Origin: Kribbella flavida DSM 17836
Lineage (GTDB): Bacteria > Actinomycetota > Actinomycetes > Propionibacteriales > Kribbellaceae
NCBI RefSeq assembly: GCF_000024345.1
Contig: NC_013729.1
Span: 4,774,001 to 4,838,000, forward strand
Direction: 5' to 3'
DNA: 64,000 bases
A program made the translations under genes and the position numbers. Under the pieces are notes generated by a model that saw only the letters and a list, made by a program, of their open reading frames with translations, did not search any database and was not told where the DNA came from. Below are positions 27,377-37,564 of this stretch, one piece after another; the first letter of the stretch is position 1; each line of letters opens with the position of its first letter.

Positions 27377-30300
27377 CCGGTGATCCTTGTCTGCAGTGCC
27401 ACGGTGGTGCCCGTGCTGTCGGTGGTGATGGTCACCTCGTCCATCAACGCCTTCATCAGGACCAGACCACGTCCGCGTCGACGGTCGTCGTCGGAAGTAG
27501 ATTCTGGGGTCTTCCAGCGACCGTTGTCGACCACCGTCAGGTGAAGGTCGTCCGCCGTCGCGGCGGCCAGCAGCCGGATCCGGCCGCCGGAGTCGAAGCG
27601 GTTGCCGTGCTCGATGGCGTTGGCACAGGCCTCGCCGGCCGCGACGAGCACATTCTGGGCGACTTCGGGCGCCAGGCCGCACCGGTCGAGCCAGGTCCGT
27701 AGCGCCGCGCGGGTGGCGGCGAGCCCCCCGAAGCCGGAGGCCACGTCCAGCTCGAGCGGTCCGGGGTGCCGGTAGAGCAGGAGGGCCACGTCGTCGTCGA
27801 AGTCGCCGTGCGGAGCCAGCGTGGACATGACGCTGCTCGCGATGGATTCGATCGGATCACCCCGGCGGGCTTGCACCGCTGCCGCGGCTTGCTCGATGCC
27901 GGCCGTGAGCGGTTCTCGCCGGCGCTCCACCAGCCCGTCGGTGTAGAGCATGAGGATGGCCCGGGCGGGGAGGGTGAACTCCGCCTCCGGCCGGACGACG
28001 TCCAGCCGCACGCCGAGCGGCAACGACCGGCCCTGGTCCAGCAGGCGGGTGGTGCCGTCGGGCTGGCCGACGATGCCCGGCGGGTGCCCGGCGCTGGAGT
28101 ACGTGATGCGGCCGGTCGCGGGGTCGAGAACCCCACAGAAGACGGTGGTGCACAGCGCGCCGGGGATCGTCGTGGCAAAGCGGTCCAGGGCCGCCAAGGT
28201 GTGCGCCGGTCGCGGGTCCTGCAGCAGCAGAGCTCGGCAGGCGCTGCGCAGTTGCCCCATCACGGTGGCTGCCTCCAGGCCGTGCCCGACGCAGTCACCG
28301 ACGACGATGCCGATCCGGCCGTCGAGCAACTCGATCGTGTCGTACCAGTCGCCGCCGACCTTGAGCGGCTGGGCGGCCGGCTGGTACCGGACCCCGAATC
28401 CGCTCGGCAACTGGGCCGGGCCCAGGATGGCCAGCTGCAGCGCGAGCGCCGTCTGGCGCTGCTGGTCGATCTGGTGGACGCGGTGCAGCCCTTGACCCAG
28501 GTGACCAGCGAGCAGCGCCAGCAAGGTCTGGTCCTCGTCGGTGAAGGGGCGTTGCTCCTCCAGCTCGATCCAAAGCACCATCGTCCCGTCAGGGTGATCC
28601 AGACACACGCCTGCACCGGCCATCTGGCCCGCAGTGGGCGTCAGCGGCGGCTTGTCCCGCAGCAGGGTCAGGTCCTGGCGCCGTTCCTCGGACAGCTCGG
28701 TCCAGCTCAGGTCCGGCTCGGTCGAGGTCACCGTGGGCGTGCCGGAGCTGTCGAACACAACACCCAGTACGCGGCGCGCATGCCACACGGCCTGCAGTTC
28801 CTTCAGGGCCGTGCGCAGCGCCTCCGTGAGGCTCTCGGACTCCGTCAGCCGCATGCTCAACGCGGCCAAGGCGCTCTCCCGCTGGACGGCATAGTGCTCG
28901 GCGGTGACGTCACGGAACGTGCCGACGATCACCCGGCGGCCCGTGTCGGGGTCCGTGACCTCGTTGAACGCCGCCGCCACCCACAGCCGGTGCCCGTCGC
29001 GGTGGCGCACCGGAATCGTGTAGGTCCCGCGCGGCTGTTCGAGCACTGTCGCGAACGCGTCGGCCACCTGACGGTGCGCCTCGGGATCGGTCTGCTGGTC
29101 GGGCCACCACGGGTGCACCGGGACGTAGGGCAGCTGGTCGGGACCGAAGCCGAGCACCTCGGTGAAGGCGCTGTTGATCTCGATCACCGCGCCGTCGTGG
29201 TCGCAGACGAAAAACGCCTCCTGCAGGGAGTCGACCAACGCGGTACGCCAGCGGGCGTGCTGGTTGCGCAGCCGGACCAGCTTCACGTTCGTCTGCACGC
29301 GGGCGAGCAGCTCCGCCGCGGAGAACGGCTTCACCAGGTAGTCGTCGGCCCCGGCTTCCAGTCCCTCGATGGATGCCTCCTGCCCCGCACGCGCGGACAG
29401 CAGCAGCACCGGGATGCCGGCCGTCCGGCCGTCGGCGCGCAGATCGGCCACCAGCCGCAATCCGTCCAGGCCGGGCATCATCACGTCGCTGATGATCAGG
29501 TCGGGCGTCTCCGCGCGGGCCCGGTCGAGGGCGGCGTACCCGTCCGTGACGGCACTGACCCGGTGACCGGCGCCGCGCAGGAGGCGGGCGAGGTACTCGC
29601 GCATGTCGGCGTTGTCGTCGGCGATCAGCACCCGGGCCGGCAGATCCCGGCCGGTCCCTGGCGACAGCTGGGTGTCCAGCGCCGAGGCGTCCTCCTCCCG
29701 CGCCGAGCCGGCGTCGTCCTGAACGCCCTCGGACGACGGCAGCCACCGCAGCGCCTCGTGCACGAAGGGGTCGGCGGTCGTCGAAACGCTGCCGGAGCCG
29801 CTGGCCGGCTTCACTGCCGCGGCCGGCAGGTGGCTCGTCCCGTACGGGATCCGGAGGGTGAACGTCGTGCCCTGCTTCTCGACGGAGGCGGCGGAGATCG
29901 TGCCGCCGTGCAGCCCGACCAGTTCCTTCACCAGCGCCAGCCCGATACCGCTTCCTTCGTTGGAGCGGGACCGCGCGTTCTCGATCCGGTGGAACCGCTC
30001 GAACAGCCGCGGCATCTCCTGCTCGGGCACGCCGATCCCGGTGTCGGCGACGGCGACGACCGCGTGGCCTTCGTCGGCTCGCACCGCCACCCGGACGGAA
30101 CCGTCGAAGGTGAACTTCAGGGCGTTGCTGAGCAGGTTGAGCACGACCTTCTCCCACAGCCCCCGGTCGATGTACACCGGCTCCGGCAGCGGCGGGCAGT
30201 CCACCTCGAAGGTCAGGCCCGCCTTCTCGACGGCAGAGCGGAACACGCTCGCCAGCTCAGCCACCACGGCAGCGAGATCCACCGGCTCGTACTGGGCCTG

Positions 30301-31575
30301 CATCCGGCCGGCTTCCAGGCGCGAGAAGTCCAGCAGGCTGTTGACCAGCTTGCCCAGCCGCAACGCACTGCGGTGGATGAGTTCCAGCTCCTCCCGAGCC
30401 CGCGCGTCGACGCCGTCCGGGCGGGCTCGCAACTCCTCCAGCGGGCCGACGATCAGGGTCAGCGGGGTCCGGAACTCGTGGCTGATGTTGGAGAAGAAGG
30501 CGGTCTTCGCGCGATCGAGCTCGGCCAGTTCCTCGGCTCGCCGCTGCTGGGCCTGGTAACTGCGAGCGCTCGCGACTCCCGCCGCGACATGTCCGGCCAC
30601 CAGGTCGAGAAAGCCACGGTAACTCTCGTCCAGGGGCCGGTACCGGTTCAGGGCCACCACCAGGAACCCGGACGGCGACGTGCCCTGCTGCAGCAACGGC
30701 ACCACCAGCGCCTGGGTCGGCGGCTCAGGCCAGTCGCCGGTCGGCAGGCGGCCGAAGACAGCGTCGTCGAGCGCCACCAGGGCCGATGCTCCTTCGGCCG
30801 CGGTCGCCGCGGGCCAGCGGCCGCCCGGGCCCATCGGGTCCGGGCCGATCGGCACGGTCTCCGCGGCGGCGGCATGGCCCGCGGCGATACCGGTCCGGCC
30901 CGCCAGCCGGGCGACGCCCTCGTCGTCGAACAGGTAAGTCAGCGAGAAGGGCAGGTCACGCGGATTGCCGGCCAGCTGCTGGCCCACGAAGCCGAGCATC
31001 TCCCGCTCGGTGCGGACGACGCTGGGGTCCGACCCGAGGTCGCGCAGGGTGGCCATCCGCCGCTCGCCGATCACCCGGTCGGTGTCCTCGGTGACCACGC
31101 ACAACATGCCGACGACCGCGCCGTCGTCGTCGCGCAGCGGGCTGTAGGAGAACGTGTGGTAGGTCTCCTCCGGGTACCCGGACCGCTCCAGGAACAGCAG
31201 CAGCGCCTCGTCCCAGGTCGCCCGGCCCGTCGTCAGCACGGTCTCGATGCGCGGACCGATGTCGTCCCAGATCTCGGCCCACACCTCACTGGCCGGCCGG
31301 CCGAGCGCCCACGGGTACTTGCGCCCCAGGGTGTCCCGCCGGTACGCCGCGTTGCAGAAGAACGTCAGCTCCGGCCCCCACGCCATCCACATCGAGAACC
31401 GGGACGACAGCAGGATGCTGACCGCCGTCTGCAGGCTCTGCGGCCACCCGTCCGGCGCCCCGAGCGGCGTCGCCGCCCAGTCCACCCGGGCCAGATCCCG
31501 GCCGACCTCGCTGTCGGCAGCGAACACGCCACCCGCCGTGAACTCCACCCGGTCAGGATCGTCAGTACGCGCCAC
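27373..31575 (-). CDS. Giant hybrid sensor: PAS, GAF, histidine kinase, receiver, PAS, GAF, PP2C phosphatase and RsbW-like kinase
   Basis: A 1400-residue cytosolic protein with no clear TM. Approximate domains: PAS-like 25-170; GAF 185-345; HisKA with H366 in [14 protein letters not shown]; HATPase 465-578 with [16 protein letters not shown] and [10 protein letters not shown]; linker 580-645; receiver 647-765 with D697 and K749; PAS 775-890; GAF 900-1030; SpoIIE/PP2C 1065-1270 with [14 protein letters not shown] and [10 protein letters not shown]; HATPase/RsbW-like 1275-1400 with [13 protein letters not shown] and [12 protein letters not shown]. It joins two-component phosphorelay and partner switching in one chain. 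The following STAS gene overlaps it. The receiver has no separate partner nearby, so intramolecular transfer is likely. Confidence 0.93.
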   Translation of the reverse strand: MARTDDPDRVEFTAGGVFAADSEVGRDLARVDWAATPLGAPDGWPQSLQTAVSILLSSRFSMWMAWGPELTFFCNAAYRRDTLGRKYPWALGRPASEVWAEIWDDIGPRIETVLTTGRATWDEALLLFLERSGYPEETYHTFSYSPLRDDDGAVVGMLCVVTEDTDRVIGERRMATLRDLGSDPSVVRTEREMLGFVGQQLAGNPRDLPFSLTYLFDDEGVARLAGRTGIAAGHAAAAETVPIGPDPMGPGGRWPAATAAEGASALVALDDAVFGRLPTGDWPEPPTQALVVPLLQQGTSPSGFLVVALNRYRPLDESYRGFLDLVAGHVAAGVASARSYQAQQRRAEELAELDRAKTAFFSNISHEFRTPLTLIVGPLEELRARPDGVDARAREELELIHRSALRLGKLVNSLLDFSRLEAGRMQAQYEPVDLAAVVAELASVFRSAVEKAGLTFEVDCPPLPEPVYIDRGLWEKVVLNLLSNALKFTFDGSVRVAVRADEGHAVVAVADTGIGVPEQEMPRLFERFHRIENARSRSNEGSGIGLALVKELVGLHGGTISAASVEKQGTTFTLRIPYGTSHLPAAAVKPASGSGSVSTTADPFVHEALRWLPSSEGVQDDAGSAREEDASALDTQLSPGTGRDLPARVLIADDNADMREYLARLLRGAGHRVSAVTDGYAALDRARAETPDLIISDVMMPGLDGLRLVADLRADGRTAGIPVLLLSARAGQEASIEGLEAGADDYLVKPFSAAELLARVQTNVKLVRLRNQHARWRTALVDSLQEAFFVCDHDGAVIEINSAFTEVLGFGPDQLPYVPVHPWWPDQQTDPEAHRQVADAFATVLEQPRGTYTIPVRHRDGHRLWVAAAFNEVTDPDTGRRVIVGTFRDVTAEHYAVQRESALAALSMRLTESESLTEALRTALKELQAVWHARRVLGVVFDSSGTPTVTSTEPDLSWTELSEERRQDLTLLRDKPPLTPTAGQMAGAGVCLDHPDGTMVLWIELEEQRPFTDEDQTLLALLAGHLGQGLHRVHQIDQQRQTALALQLAILGPAQLPSGFGVRYQPAAQPLKVGGDWYDTIELLDGRIGIVVGDCVGHGLEAATVMGQLRSACRALLLQDPRPAHTLAALDRFATTIPGALCTTVFCGVLDPATGRITYSSAGHPPGIVGQPDGTTRLLDQGRSLPLGVRLDVVRPEAEFTLPARAILMLYTDGLVERRREPLTAGIEQAAAAVQARRGDPIESIASSVMSTLAPHGDFDDDVALLLYRHPGPLELDVASGFGGLAATRAALRTWLDRCGLAPEVAQNVLVAAGEACANAIEHGNRFDSGGRIRLLAAATADDLHLTVVDNGRWKTPESTSDDDRRRGRGLVLMKALMDEVTITTDSTGTTVALQTRITG

Positions 31576-31750
31576 TCGACGCCCTTTCCCTCAGCCCGGC
31601 CGTTGCCCTCGCCCTACCCTCAGCGCCTCTCGCACCTGGCCGCCCCTGGCCGGCGCTGTTCCGTTATACGGCATCCGCCCCGGTGGACCACGCGCGGCAC
31701 GGAAGTTGGGCACCGCTGCGAGAAATCGATGCAGACCGACATGACTACTG

Positions 31751-31771
31751 AAATGAAAACCGTTATCATTT
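31751..31771. promoter_or_regulatory. Zur/Fur-type palindrome before the first ABC importer operon
   Basis: A 21-bp palindrome, AAATGAAAAC-C-GTTATCATTT, with one mismatched pair. Its TGAAAAC-C-GTTATCA core has the 7-1-7 form of actinobacterial Zur sites. It ends 6 nt before the permease ATG (31778), so it must overlap the transcription start, and the mRNA may be leaderless. Almost the same sequence recurs at the head of the second importer operon (62463-62481). Confidence 0.7.
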
Positions 31772-31777
31772 ACTGTC

Positions 31778-32866
31778 ATGTCAGCCACCGCTCCTCCCCG
31801 GCGGCCCGCGCTCGCGCGGCGCGAAGCCCCACCGAGATCCTCGGCCGGCCGGCAGCGGCTGATCGTCGCAGCGCTGCTGGGGGTGCTCGTCGTCGTCGTG
31901 GTGGTGAGCTCGGGCATCGGGCCGGTCCGCGTCCCGGTCGGTACGACGGCCAGGATCCTGTGGGCTCATCTCGTTCCCGGTGAGCACATCGCCACCTGGT
32001 CCCTCACCGAGGACCAGATCGTCTGGCAGTTCCGGCTGCCGCGCACGCTGCTGGCGGCTCTGGTCGGCGCCGCGCTGGCGGTGGCCGGCACGATTCTGCA
32101 GGCCGCGATCAGGAACCCGCTGGCCGACCCGTTCGTGCTCGGCGCCTCGTCCGGAGCGTCGCTCGGCGCGGTCGCCGCACTGGCCGCCGGGGCCGTCGTG
32201 CCGGGGGTGATCGTCTCCGGCGCGGCGTTCTGCGGCGCTGCCGTCGCGGCGTTGCTCGTCTTCGTGCTCGCGCAGCGGGGCGGCCGGGTCGAGTCGCTGC
32301 GCCTGGTCCTGGCCGGGGTCGCGCTCTCCTACCTGTTCAGTGCCGCGACCAGCTGGATCACCGTCACCGCCGATCACGGCAAGCTGCCCGGCCTGGTGTT
32401 CTTCCTGCTCGGCAGCGTCTCGACGGCGACGTGGCAGACGCTCGCGATCCCGGCCATCATCGTGCTCGGCTGCGTGGTCCACGCCCGGCAACGGGTCGGA
32501 CCGCTCAACGCGGTGATGACCGGCGACGAAACCGCGACTTCCTTGGGCGTCGACGTCTCCCGGTTCCGGGTCGAGATGCTGCTCGCCACCTCGTTGCTCA
32601 CCGGGGCGGTGGTCGCGGTCAGTGGCGGCATCGGCTTCGTCGGCATGGTCGTGCCGCACGTCTGCCGGCTGCTGGTCGGTGCCGACCACCGGCGATTGGT
32701 GCCGGTGGCAACTCTGGGCGGGGCGATCTTCCTGGTGCTCGTCGACATCGTCGCGCGCATCGCTGCCGCCCCCCAGGAGCTGCCGATCGGGATCGTCACC
32801 GCTGCCGTCGGCGCTCCGTTCTTTCTCTGGATGCTGCGCCGGCGTCCGGTCGGAGGCGTCCGATGA
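31778..32866 (+). CDS. FecCD-family ABC importer permease (metal/siderophore type)
   Basis: A 362-residue permease with about ten TMs. FecCD signatures are FRLPRTLLAALVGAALAVAG, LQAAIRNPLADPFVLGASSGAS, SLGVDVSRFR (the cytoplasmic coupling helix) and GGIGFVGMVVPHVCRLLVG. It begins right after the palindrome, with no ribosome-binding site between, so leaderless translation is probable. It forms a type II importer with the ATPase and binding protein encoded downstream by overlapping genes. Such systems take up siderophores, haem or cobalamin. Related actinobacterial cassettes are labelled proposed F420-0 transporters. Confidence 0.92.
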   Translation: MSATAPPRRPALARREAPPRSSAGRQRLIVAALLGVLVVVVVVSSGIGPVRVPVGTTARILWAHLVPGEHIATWSLTEDQIVWQFRLPRTLLAALVGAALAVAGTILQAAIRNPLADPFVLGASSGASLGAVAALAAGAVVPGVIVSGAAFCGAAVAALLVFVLAQRGGRVESLRLVLAGVALSYLFSAATSWITVTADHGKLPGLVFFLLGSVSTATWQTLAIPAIIVLGCVVHARQRVGPLNAVMTGDETATSLGVDVSRFRVEMLLATSLLTGAVVAVSGGIGFVGMVVPHVCRLLVGADHRRLVPVATLGGAIFLVLVDIVARIAAAPQELPIGIVTAAVGAPFFLWMLRRRPVGGVR

Positions 32867-33684
32867 AGGTCAGTGCGCAGAACATCGGCGTCACGCTGTC
32901 CGGTCATCCCGTTCTCAGCGACGTCGACCTGGAAGTGCGACCCGGCGAAGTGGTCGGCCTGCTCGGGCCCAACGGCTCGGGCAAGTCGACGCTGCTTCGC
33001 ACGATCTACCGAGCCATCCGTCCGGACGCCGGCGCGGTGCACCTGGGCGACCTCGACGTGTGGAGCGCGACGACCCGCGAGGTGGCTCGGCGATGCGCCG
33101 TCCTGACTCAGGACAACCCGTCCGAGGTGGAGCTGAACGTGCTCGACGTCGTGCTGCTCGGCCGCATCCCGCACCGGTCCCTGACCAGGCGCAGCGACCG
33201 GGAGGACCTCCCCCGGGCCCGCGACTGTCTGGCCGAGGTCGGCGCGCTCCACCTCGAGGATCGGCTGCTGCCGACACTGTCCGGCGGTGAGCGGCAGCGC
33301 GTCATGCTTGCCCGCGCCTTGGCCCAGGAGCCGCAGGTGCTGCTGCTGGACGAGCCCACCAACCACCTCGACATCGCCCATCAGCTAGACCTGCTCAGCC
33401 TCGTCCGGCGCCTCGGCGTCACGGCGATCGTCGCCCTGCACGACCTCACCCTCGCAGCGGCGTACTGCGACCGCCTGGCGCTGCTGGACCGGGGACGCCT
33501 CGTCACCGTTGGACCGCCCGGTGAAGTCCTCACACCGGAACGCGTCCAGGCCGTTTACGGCGTCGCCTGCGACGTCCTGGTGCATCCCCGGACCGGGCGG
33601 TTGCTGCTGGCACTGACCCAGGTCGACTCCCCCGAGCTCCCCTCTCCCGGCCTCGAATCCTCTGCAAAGGAACCGATCGCATGA
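32863..33684 (+). CDS. ABC importer ATPase, FecE/BtuD type
   Basis: A 273-residue ATPase whose ATG overlaps the permease stop (ATGA). Walker A is LLGPNGSGKSTLLR, the Q-loop VLTQDNPSE, the signature LSGGERQRVMLARALAQEP, Walker B VLLLDEPTNHLD and the switch His is in VALHDLTLAAAYCD. All catalytic elements are intact. The C-terminal tail (after 250) is Pro/Ser-rich. It energises the FecCD permease encoded immediately before it. Confidence 0.95.
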   Translation: MKVSAQNIGVTLSGHPVLSDVDLEVRPGEVVGLLGPNGSGKSTLLRTIYRAIRPDAGAVHLGDLDVWSATTREVARRCAVLTQDNPSEVELNVLDVVLLGRIPHRSLTRRSDREDLPRARDCLAEVGALHLEDRLLPTLSGGERQRVMLARALAQEPQVLLLDEPTNHLDIAHQLDLLSLVRRLGVTAIVALHDLTLAAAYCDRLALLDRGRLVTVGPPGEVLTPERVQAVYGVACDVLVHPRTGRLLLALTQVDSPELPSPGLESSAKEPIA

Positions 33685-34703
33685 CGAACCGCCCGATCCG
33701 CCCTCTCCTGGCCGCAGCTCTGGTACTGACCGGCGTCGCGGGCTGCGGCTCCGTGTCCACCGCCTCCCAGTCGCCCACCGGCAGCCCGTCCGCGGCCGGC
33801 ACCGCGCAGGCGCAGTACCCGATGACGATCAGCAACTGCGGCCGCGACTTCACGATCGCGAAAGAGCCCCAGCGCATCGTCGGCCTCTACCCCGGCCAGA
33901 CCGAGATCCTGCTGCGGCTCGGTCTGAAGGACCGGATCGTCGCGCAAGCCCAGGACGGGGTGTCGAAGCCGAGCCCGGACCTGGCCGACGAGCTGAAGAC
34001 GATCCGCTCCCTGGGCGCGAAGACGCCGCCGAGCAAGGAGATCCTGGTCTCCCAGTCGCCGGACTTCGTGTTCAGCGGCTCGGAGTACGAGTTCAGCACC
34101 GAGCAGGGCTTCGCCGGCAAGGACGACCTGCTCAAGGCGGGGGCAACGCCGTACGTCGCGACCGCGGGCTGCCGGCAGCGCAGGTCCACCGGCACGGTCG
34201 AGGACGCGTTCTCCGACCTGCGCACCCTCGGCAAGGTGCTGGGCCGGGCCGACCAGGCCGCCGAGCTGGAGAAGCAGGCTCGCGCCGACCTGGCCGCGGT
34301 GACCGACCGCATCGCCGGTCGTTCGCCGGTCAAGACCGCCCAGGTCTTCTACGAGGGCGGCAAGCTCTACGCCATCGGCGCCGCCATCGAGGTGGACATG
34401 CTGCGGCTGGCCGGCGGCCGGAACGTGTTCGCCCCGACCGAGCAGCGCTTCGCCGACTTCTACGCGGCCGAGATCAACGCCGAAGTCGTGCTGGAACGTA
34501 ACCCCGACGCGTTCGTCTTCGCTGTCCAGAACGACGAGCACCAGCGGCAGACGGTCGACTACCTGACCCGCACCTTCCCCGGGACGCCGGCCGTTCGCAC
34601 CGGACGACTGGTCGGCGTCCGCAACGCCACCTTCGCGCCGGGTACGCTCGCCTCGATCGAGGGCGTCGCCACCATCGCCGACGGCCTGCACCCGAAGAGC
34701 TGA
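33681..34703 (+). CDS. ABC importer substrate-binding lipoprotein, NCG-type
   Basis: A 340-residue lipoprotein: signal peptide with lipobox TGVAGC (Cys about residue 23), then a type III helical-backbone binding fold. The mature part starts with YPMTISNCGRDFTIAKEPQRIVGLYPGQTEILLRLGLKDRIV. The NCG opening resembles the family once proposed to bind F420-0 (TIGR03868-like). Another feature is CRQRRSTGTVEDAFSDLRTLGKVLGR. The ATG overlaps the ATPase stop. The Zur-like box upstream argues for a metal complex as ligand. Confidence 0.9.
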   Translation: MTNRPIRPLLAAALVLTGVAGCGSVSTASQSPTGSPSAAGTAQAQYPMTISNCGRDFTIAKEPQRIVGLYPGQTEILLRLGLKDRIVAQAQDGVSKPSPDLADELKTIRSLGAKTPPSKEILVSQSPDFVFSGSEYEFSTEQGFAGKDDLLKAGATPYVATAGCRQRRSTGTVEDAFSDLRTLGKVLGRADQAAELEKQARADLAAVTDRIAGRSPVKTAQVFYEGGKLYAIGAAIEVDMLRLAGGRNVFAPTEQRFADFYAAEINAEVVLERNPDAFVFAVQNDEHQRQTVDYLTRTFPGTPAVRTGRLVGVRNATFAPGTLASIEGVATIADGLHPKS

Positions 34704-34706
34704 CCC

Positions 34707-35963
34707 GTGCCGGAGACCGTCGAGACCCCACTGCTGCGGGACCGGGCTTTCGTCCTGTTCCTGCTGGCCCGGACCGTCGCAGTGGTCGGGTCGGCCATCA
34801 CGACGGTGGCGTTGCCGCTGCTCGTCTTCCAGGTGACGTCGTCGCCGCTGGTGACGTCACTGGTCACGGCGATGCAGGTCGCTCCGTACCTGCTGTTCGG
34901 GCTGATCGCCGGCGCGATGGCGGACCGGCTCCCGCGGCGGCGGCTCATGCTCGGCTGCCAGGCGGTGTCCGCCGCGGCACTGCTGAGCGTCCCCGTCGCG
35001 TCCTGGATCGGGCAGCTGACAGCACCCCATGCCGTCGTGGTGGCGGCCGTCGTCGCCACCAGCTTCGTCTGGTTCGACGCCAGTTCCTTCGGCGCCTTGC
35101 CGGCTCTGGTCGGCCGGTCCCGGGTCGTCCCGGCGAACAGCATGATCTGGACCGTGACAACGCTCGCCGGTCTCGGCGGTCCGGTCGTCGGCGGTGCGCT
35201 GGTCGCCACCGTCGGCGCCGCACCCGCACTCTCCTTCGACGCTGCCTCGTACGTCGTGGCCGGCGCGCTGCTCGCCCTGATCGGCAGATCCTTCGACGCC
35301 CCCGACGCCCGGACGAGAAGCCCGGAAACCCTGCGCACCGGCATCCGGGAAGGCCTGCAGTTCGTCCGGCGGCAGCCGGTCGTCCGCTCGCTCACCCTGC
35401 TGGGCTTCGGCAACTCCGTCACCGGCGGCGCGGTGAGCGCTCTCCTGGTGGTCTTCGCCGTCCGCGACCTCGGCCTGTCGGAGCAAGGCAGCGGCATCGG
35501 GGTCCTGGTCGCCGTCGTCGCGGCCGGAGCCTTCCTGGCCGCCGTCGCCCTCCGCCGCCTGACCGACCGCGTACCGATCGGCTGGATCACCATCGCCACC
35601 CTCAGCACGAACCCCGTCGCCCTGCTGCTGACCGCCTACGCACCCTCGTTGCCACTGGCAATCACCCCGCTGCTGCTCTGGAGCTTCACCAGCACCCTCA
35701 CCATCCTCAACGGCATCACCGCCCGCCAACTCGTCACCCCGCTGGAACTGCAGGCCCGCGTCAACACCACCGCCCGCATGCTCGCCTGGGGAGGCACCCC
35801 GCTCGGCGCCCTCGCCGCCGGTCTGCTCGCCGAGTTCACCAGCGCCCGGCACGCCTACGCGGTGATGTCGTCCGCCGTACTGATCAGCGCGATCCTCGCT
35901 TGGCGTTCACCGCTGCGCGCCCGCTCCTTCGGCGTACCGGCGCCAGCACTCCAGTCGCCCTAG
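34707..35963 (+). CDS. MFS exporter (EntS-like, MFS_3 type)
   Basis: A 418-residue major facilitator with 12 predicted helices. It starts at GTG 34707, 3 nt after the binding-protein stop. The MFS_3 type is suggested by LARTVAVVGSAITTVALPLLVFQ, IAGAMADRLPRRRLMLGCQ (loop 2-3 motif) and FDAASYVVAGALLALIG. This subgroup contains enterobactin exporter EntS and macrolide exporters. Sitting at the end of an uptake operon, it could export the apo-metallophore whose loaded form the ABC system imports. No synthesis genes are nearby. Its stop shares CTAG with the convergent gene. Confidence 0.88.
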   Translation: MPETVETPLLRDRAFVLFLLARTVAVVGSAITTVALPLLVFQVTSSPLVTSLVTAMQVAPYLLFGLIAGAMADRLPRRRLMLGCQAVSAAALLSVPVASWIGQLTAPHAVVVAAVVATSFVWFDASSFGALPALVGRSRVVPANSMIWTVTTLAGLGGPVVGGALVATVGAAPALSFDAASYVVAGALLALIGRSFDAPDARTRSPETLRTGIREGLQFVRRQPVVRSLTLLGFGNSVTGGAVSALLVVFAVRDLGLSEQGSGIGVLVAVVAAGAFLAAVALRRLTDRVPIGWITIATLSTNPVALLLTAYAPSLPLAITPLLLWSFTSTLTILNGITARQLVTPLELQARVNTTARMLAWGGTPLGALAAGLLAEFTSARHAYAVMSSAVLISAILAWRSPLRARSFGVPAPALQSP

Positions 35964-37477
35964 CCGCACCGGGTCAGCAAGAACGCGATGCCGCCGATGA
36001 GGACCACCGGCCAGAAGACGTAGAGCATCACCATGGCGATCGGCAATGGGGCCAGCAGGATCCGCAGGAAGCCGAACAAGCCGTGGCGGGTGCGGCTCGA
36101 CCATGGCTCGAGGACTGTCGTGGCCAACTCGGTCCAGTCGCGCCCGGTGGCCGGTCTCACCTGGTCGCCGCAGCGCAACTGGGCCACGCCGCGGTCGTTC
36201 ACCGACAGCGCGATCGTCGCGGCCTCGGCGACTGTGTCGTCGCCCAGTTCGGTCGTCCGCCGCAGGTGCCAGGTGTAGCCGGGCGTCACCGGGTCGAACC
36301 TCCGGACCGTCGGGTAGTCGGCGTCCGGAGTCGTGATCACCTTCGTGACGAGATAGGTGTCCTCGCTGACCGGAGTGACGCCGGCGATTTCCACGAACTC
36401 GTACCCGGTGTACTGCTGCAGCTGCATGCGCAACCGCAGCCGGCGAGCAGCCGGTCGCACCGCCCGGTACGCCGTCTCGACGATCCGGTCGGCGTCCGCC
36501 CATCGACGATCGTCGCCCTGACTCGCCGACTGCCGGACCGGACGCACCTTTGGCTCGTCCCGACGCACCCTGGCTTCCGCACCCGCTTCGCGCGACGAGG
36601 ACGACGCCGAGCCTGTGCCCAGGGACAAGCGGGCGATCTCGGCAACCCACGGATTCTGCTCACCGGCTACTGCCTCTGCGACGGCTGCCTGCTGGTCGGC
36701 GCGGCGACCCAACGAGCAGAGCGCCGCCGCCCGGACGACGGCTGCCTCGTCAGCCGTAGCTCGGGTCAGCGCGGGCAGCACCCGGTCAGGCGGCTCGTCT
36801 CCGCCCTCCAGGTTGCTGAGCTGCAAGGCGATCCGGGCCCGGCGTACCGGATCGATGCCCGCGTCGACGACCTCGCGGACCATCTCGTCCGGGCGCACCG
36901 GCCACCGGCCGAACCAGGCTCCGGTCAGCACCCCGCAGATCACCTCGTCCAGCCATCCCTCGTACCACGCCACGAAGTCGGCGTACGGCGGAAAGTACGG
37001 CGGCCCGGCATCGGACGTGTAGACGACGCGGCCCGCGGCCGGCCCGGTGACGACGAGCCCGACCAGGTCGCCACAGCCCAGATGACCGACAGTGAGCATT
37101 CCCGGCCACACCGCCTCCCCCTCGTCCTGCCAGCCGAACTCGCGCCACCAGTCCTCGCCGGCGTACCGGTGGTCCGGCCCGACCGGGAACGGCCGGGCCG
37201 GCTCGATCTCGTCCAGGTCGTCCCACTGGTACGTCGGCAGCAGGCCGTGGTACGGGCCTGCTCCCGCCTCGCCGACCTCGCGCAAGAAGGCCCGGTAGGC
37301 GGCAGGCAGCCGGATGTGCCACTGCGCCTCGAGGGTGGTCAGCCACTGTTCCGACACCGGCCGCCTGAGCTCGAGTGCCTCAGCCGATCCGTGGCCGCCG
37401 GCGATCAGGGATGCCACCTTCGGCACCGCCGCCAGCTTGCGGCGCAGACGTGCGATCCTCTCGTCGAGCGCCCTCAT
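35960..37477 (-). CDS. SUKH/SMI1-KNR4 domain protein with C-terminal membrane helix
   Basis: A 505-residue protein. Residues about 30-185 form a SUKH domain (WLTTLEAQWHIRLPAAYRAFLREVGEAGAGPYHGLLP, DLVGLVVTGPAAGRVVYTSD, FVAWYEGWLDEVI). A HEAT-like helical part (200-285) counts VRAAALCSLGRRADQQAAVAEAV. A disordered Ser/Arg linker (about 290-325) and a basic domain containing RIVETAYRAVRPAARRLRL follow, then a membrane helix (about 470-500). SUKH proteins often act as immunity proteins against contact-dependent toxins. No toxin gene is visible next door, so the role here is open. Confidence 0.75.
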   Translation of the reverse strand: MRALDERIARLRRKLAAVPKVASLIAGGHGSAEALELRRPVSEQWLTTLEAQWHIRLPAAYRAFLREVGEAGAGPYHGLLPTYQWDDLDEIEPARPFPVGPDHRYAGEDWWREFGWQDEGEAVWPGMLTVGHLGCGDLVGLVVTGPAAGRVVYTSDAGPPYFPPYADFVAWYEGWLDEVICGVLTGAWFGRWPVRPDEMVREVVDAGIDPVRRARIALQLSNLEGGDEPPDRVLPALTRATADEAAVVRAAALCSLGRRADQQAAVAEAVAGEQNPWVAEIARLSLGTGSASSSSREAGAEARVRRDEPKVRPVRQSASQGDDRRWADADRIVETAYRAVRPAARRLRLRMQLQQYTGYEFVEIAGVTPVSEDTYLVTKVITTPDADYPTVRRFDPVTPGYTWHLRRTTELGDDTVAEAATIALSVNDRGVAQLRCGDQVRPATGRDWTELATTVLEPWSSRTRHGLFGFLRILLAPLPIAMVMLYVFWPVVLIGGIAFLLTRCG

Positions 37478-37564
37478 GCCCAGCAGTGTGGTGGTCCGGC
37501 CGCGTGTGCCCCGCCCGGTGGCAGGTTGCGGCCACCGCTGGGGCCCGATAGTGGAACCTGCACC

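Noticed and set aside
27766-31983. A 1405-codon open frame on the opposite strand of the giant sensor gene, and similar long frames elsewhere (for example 35900-39352, 22265-25060).
   Set aside because: They are the mirror of true genes in GC-rich DNA: low-complexity Arg/His/Gln-rich translations with no family similarity, while the other strand encodes clear domains.
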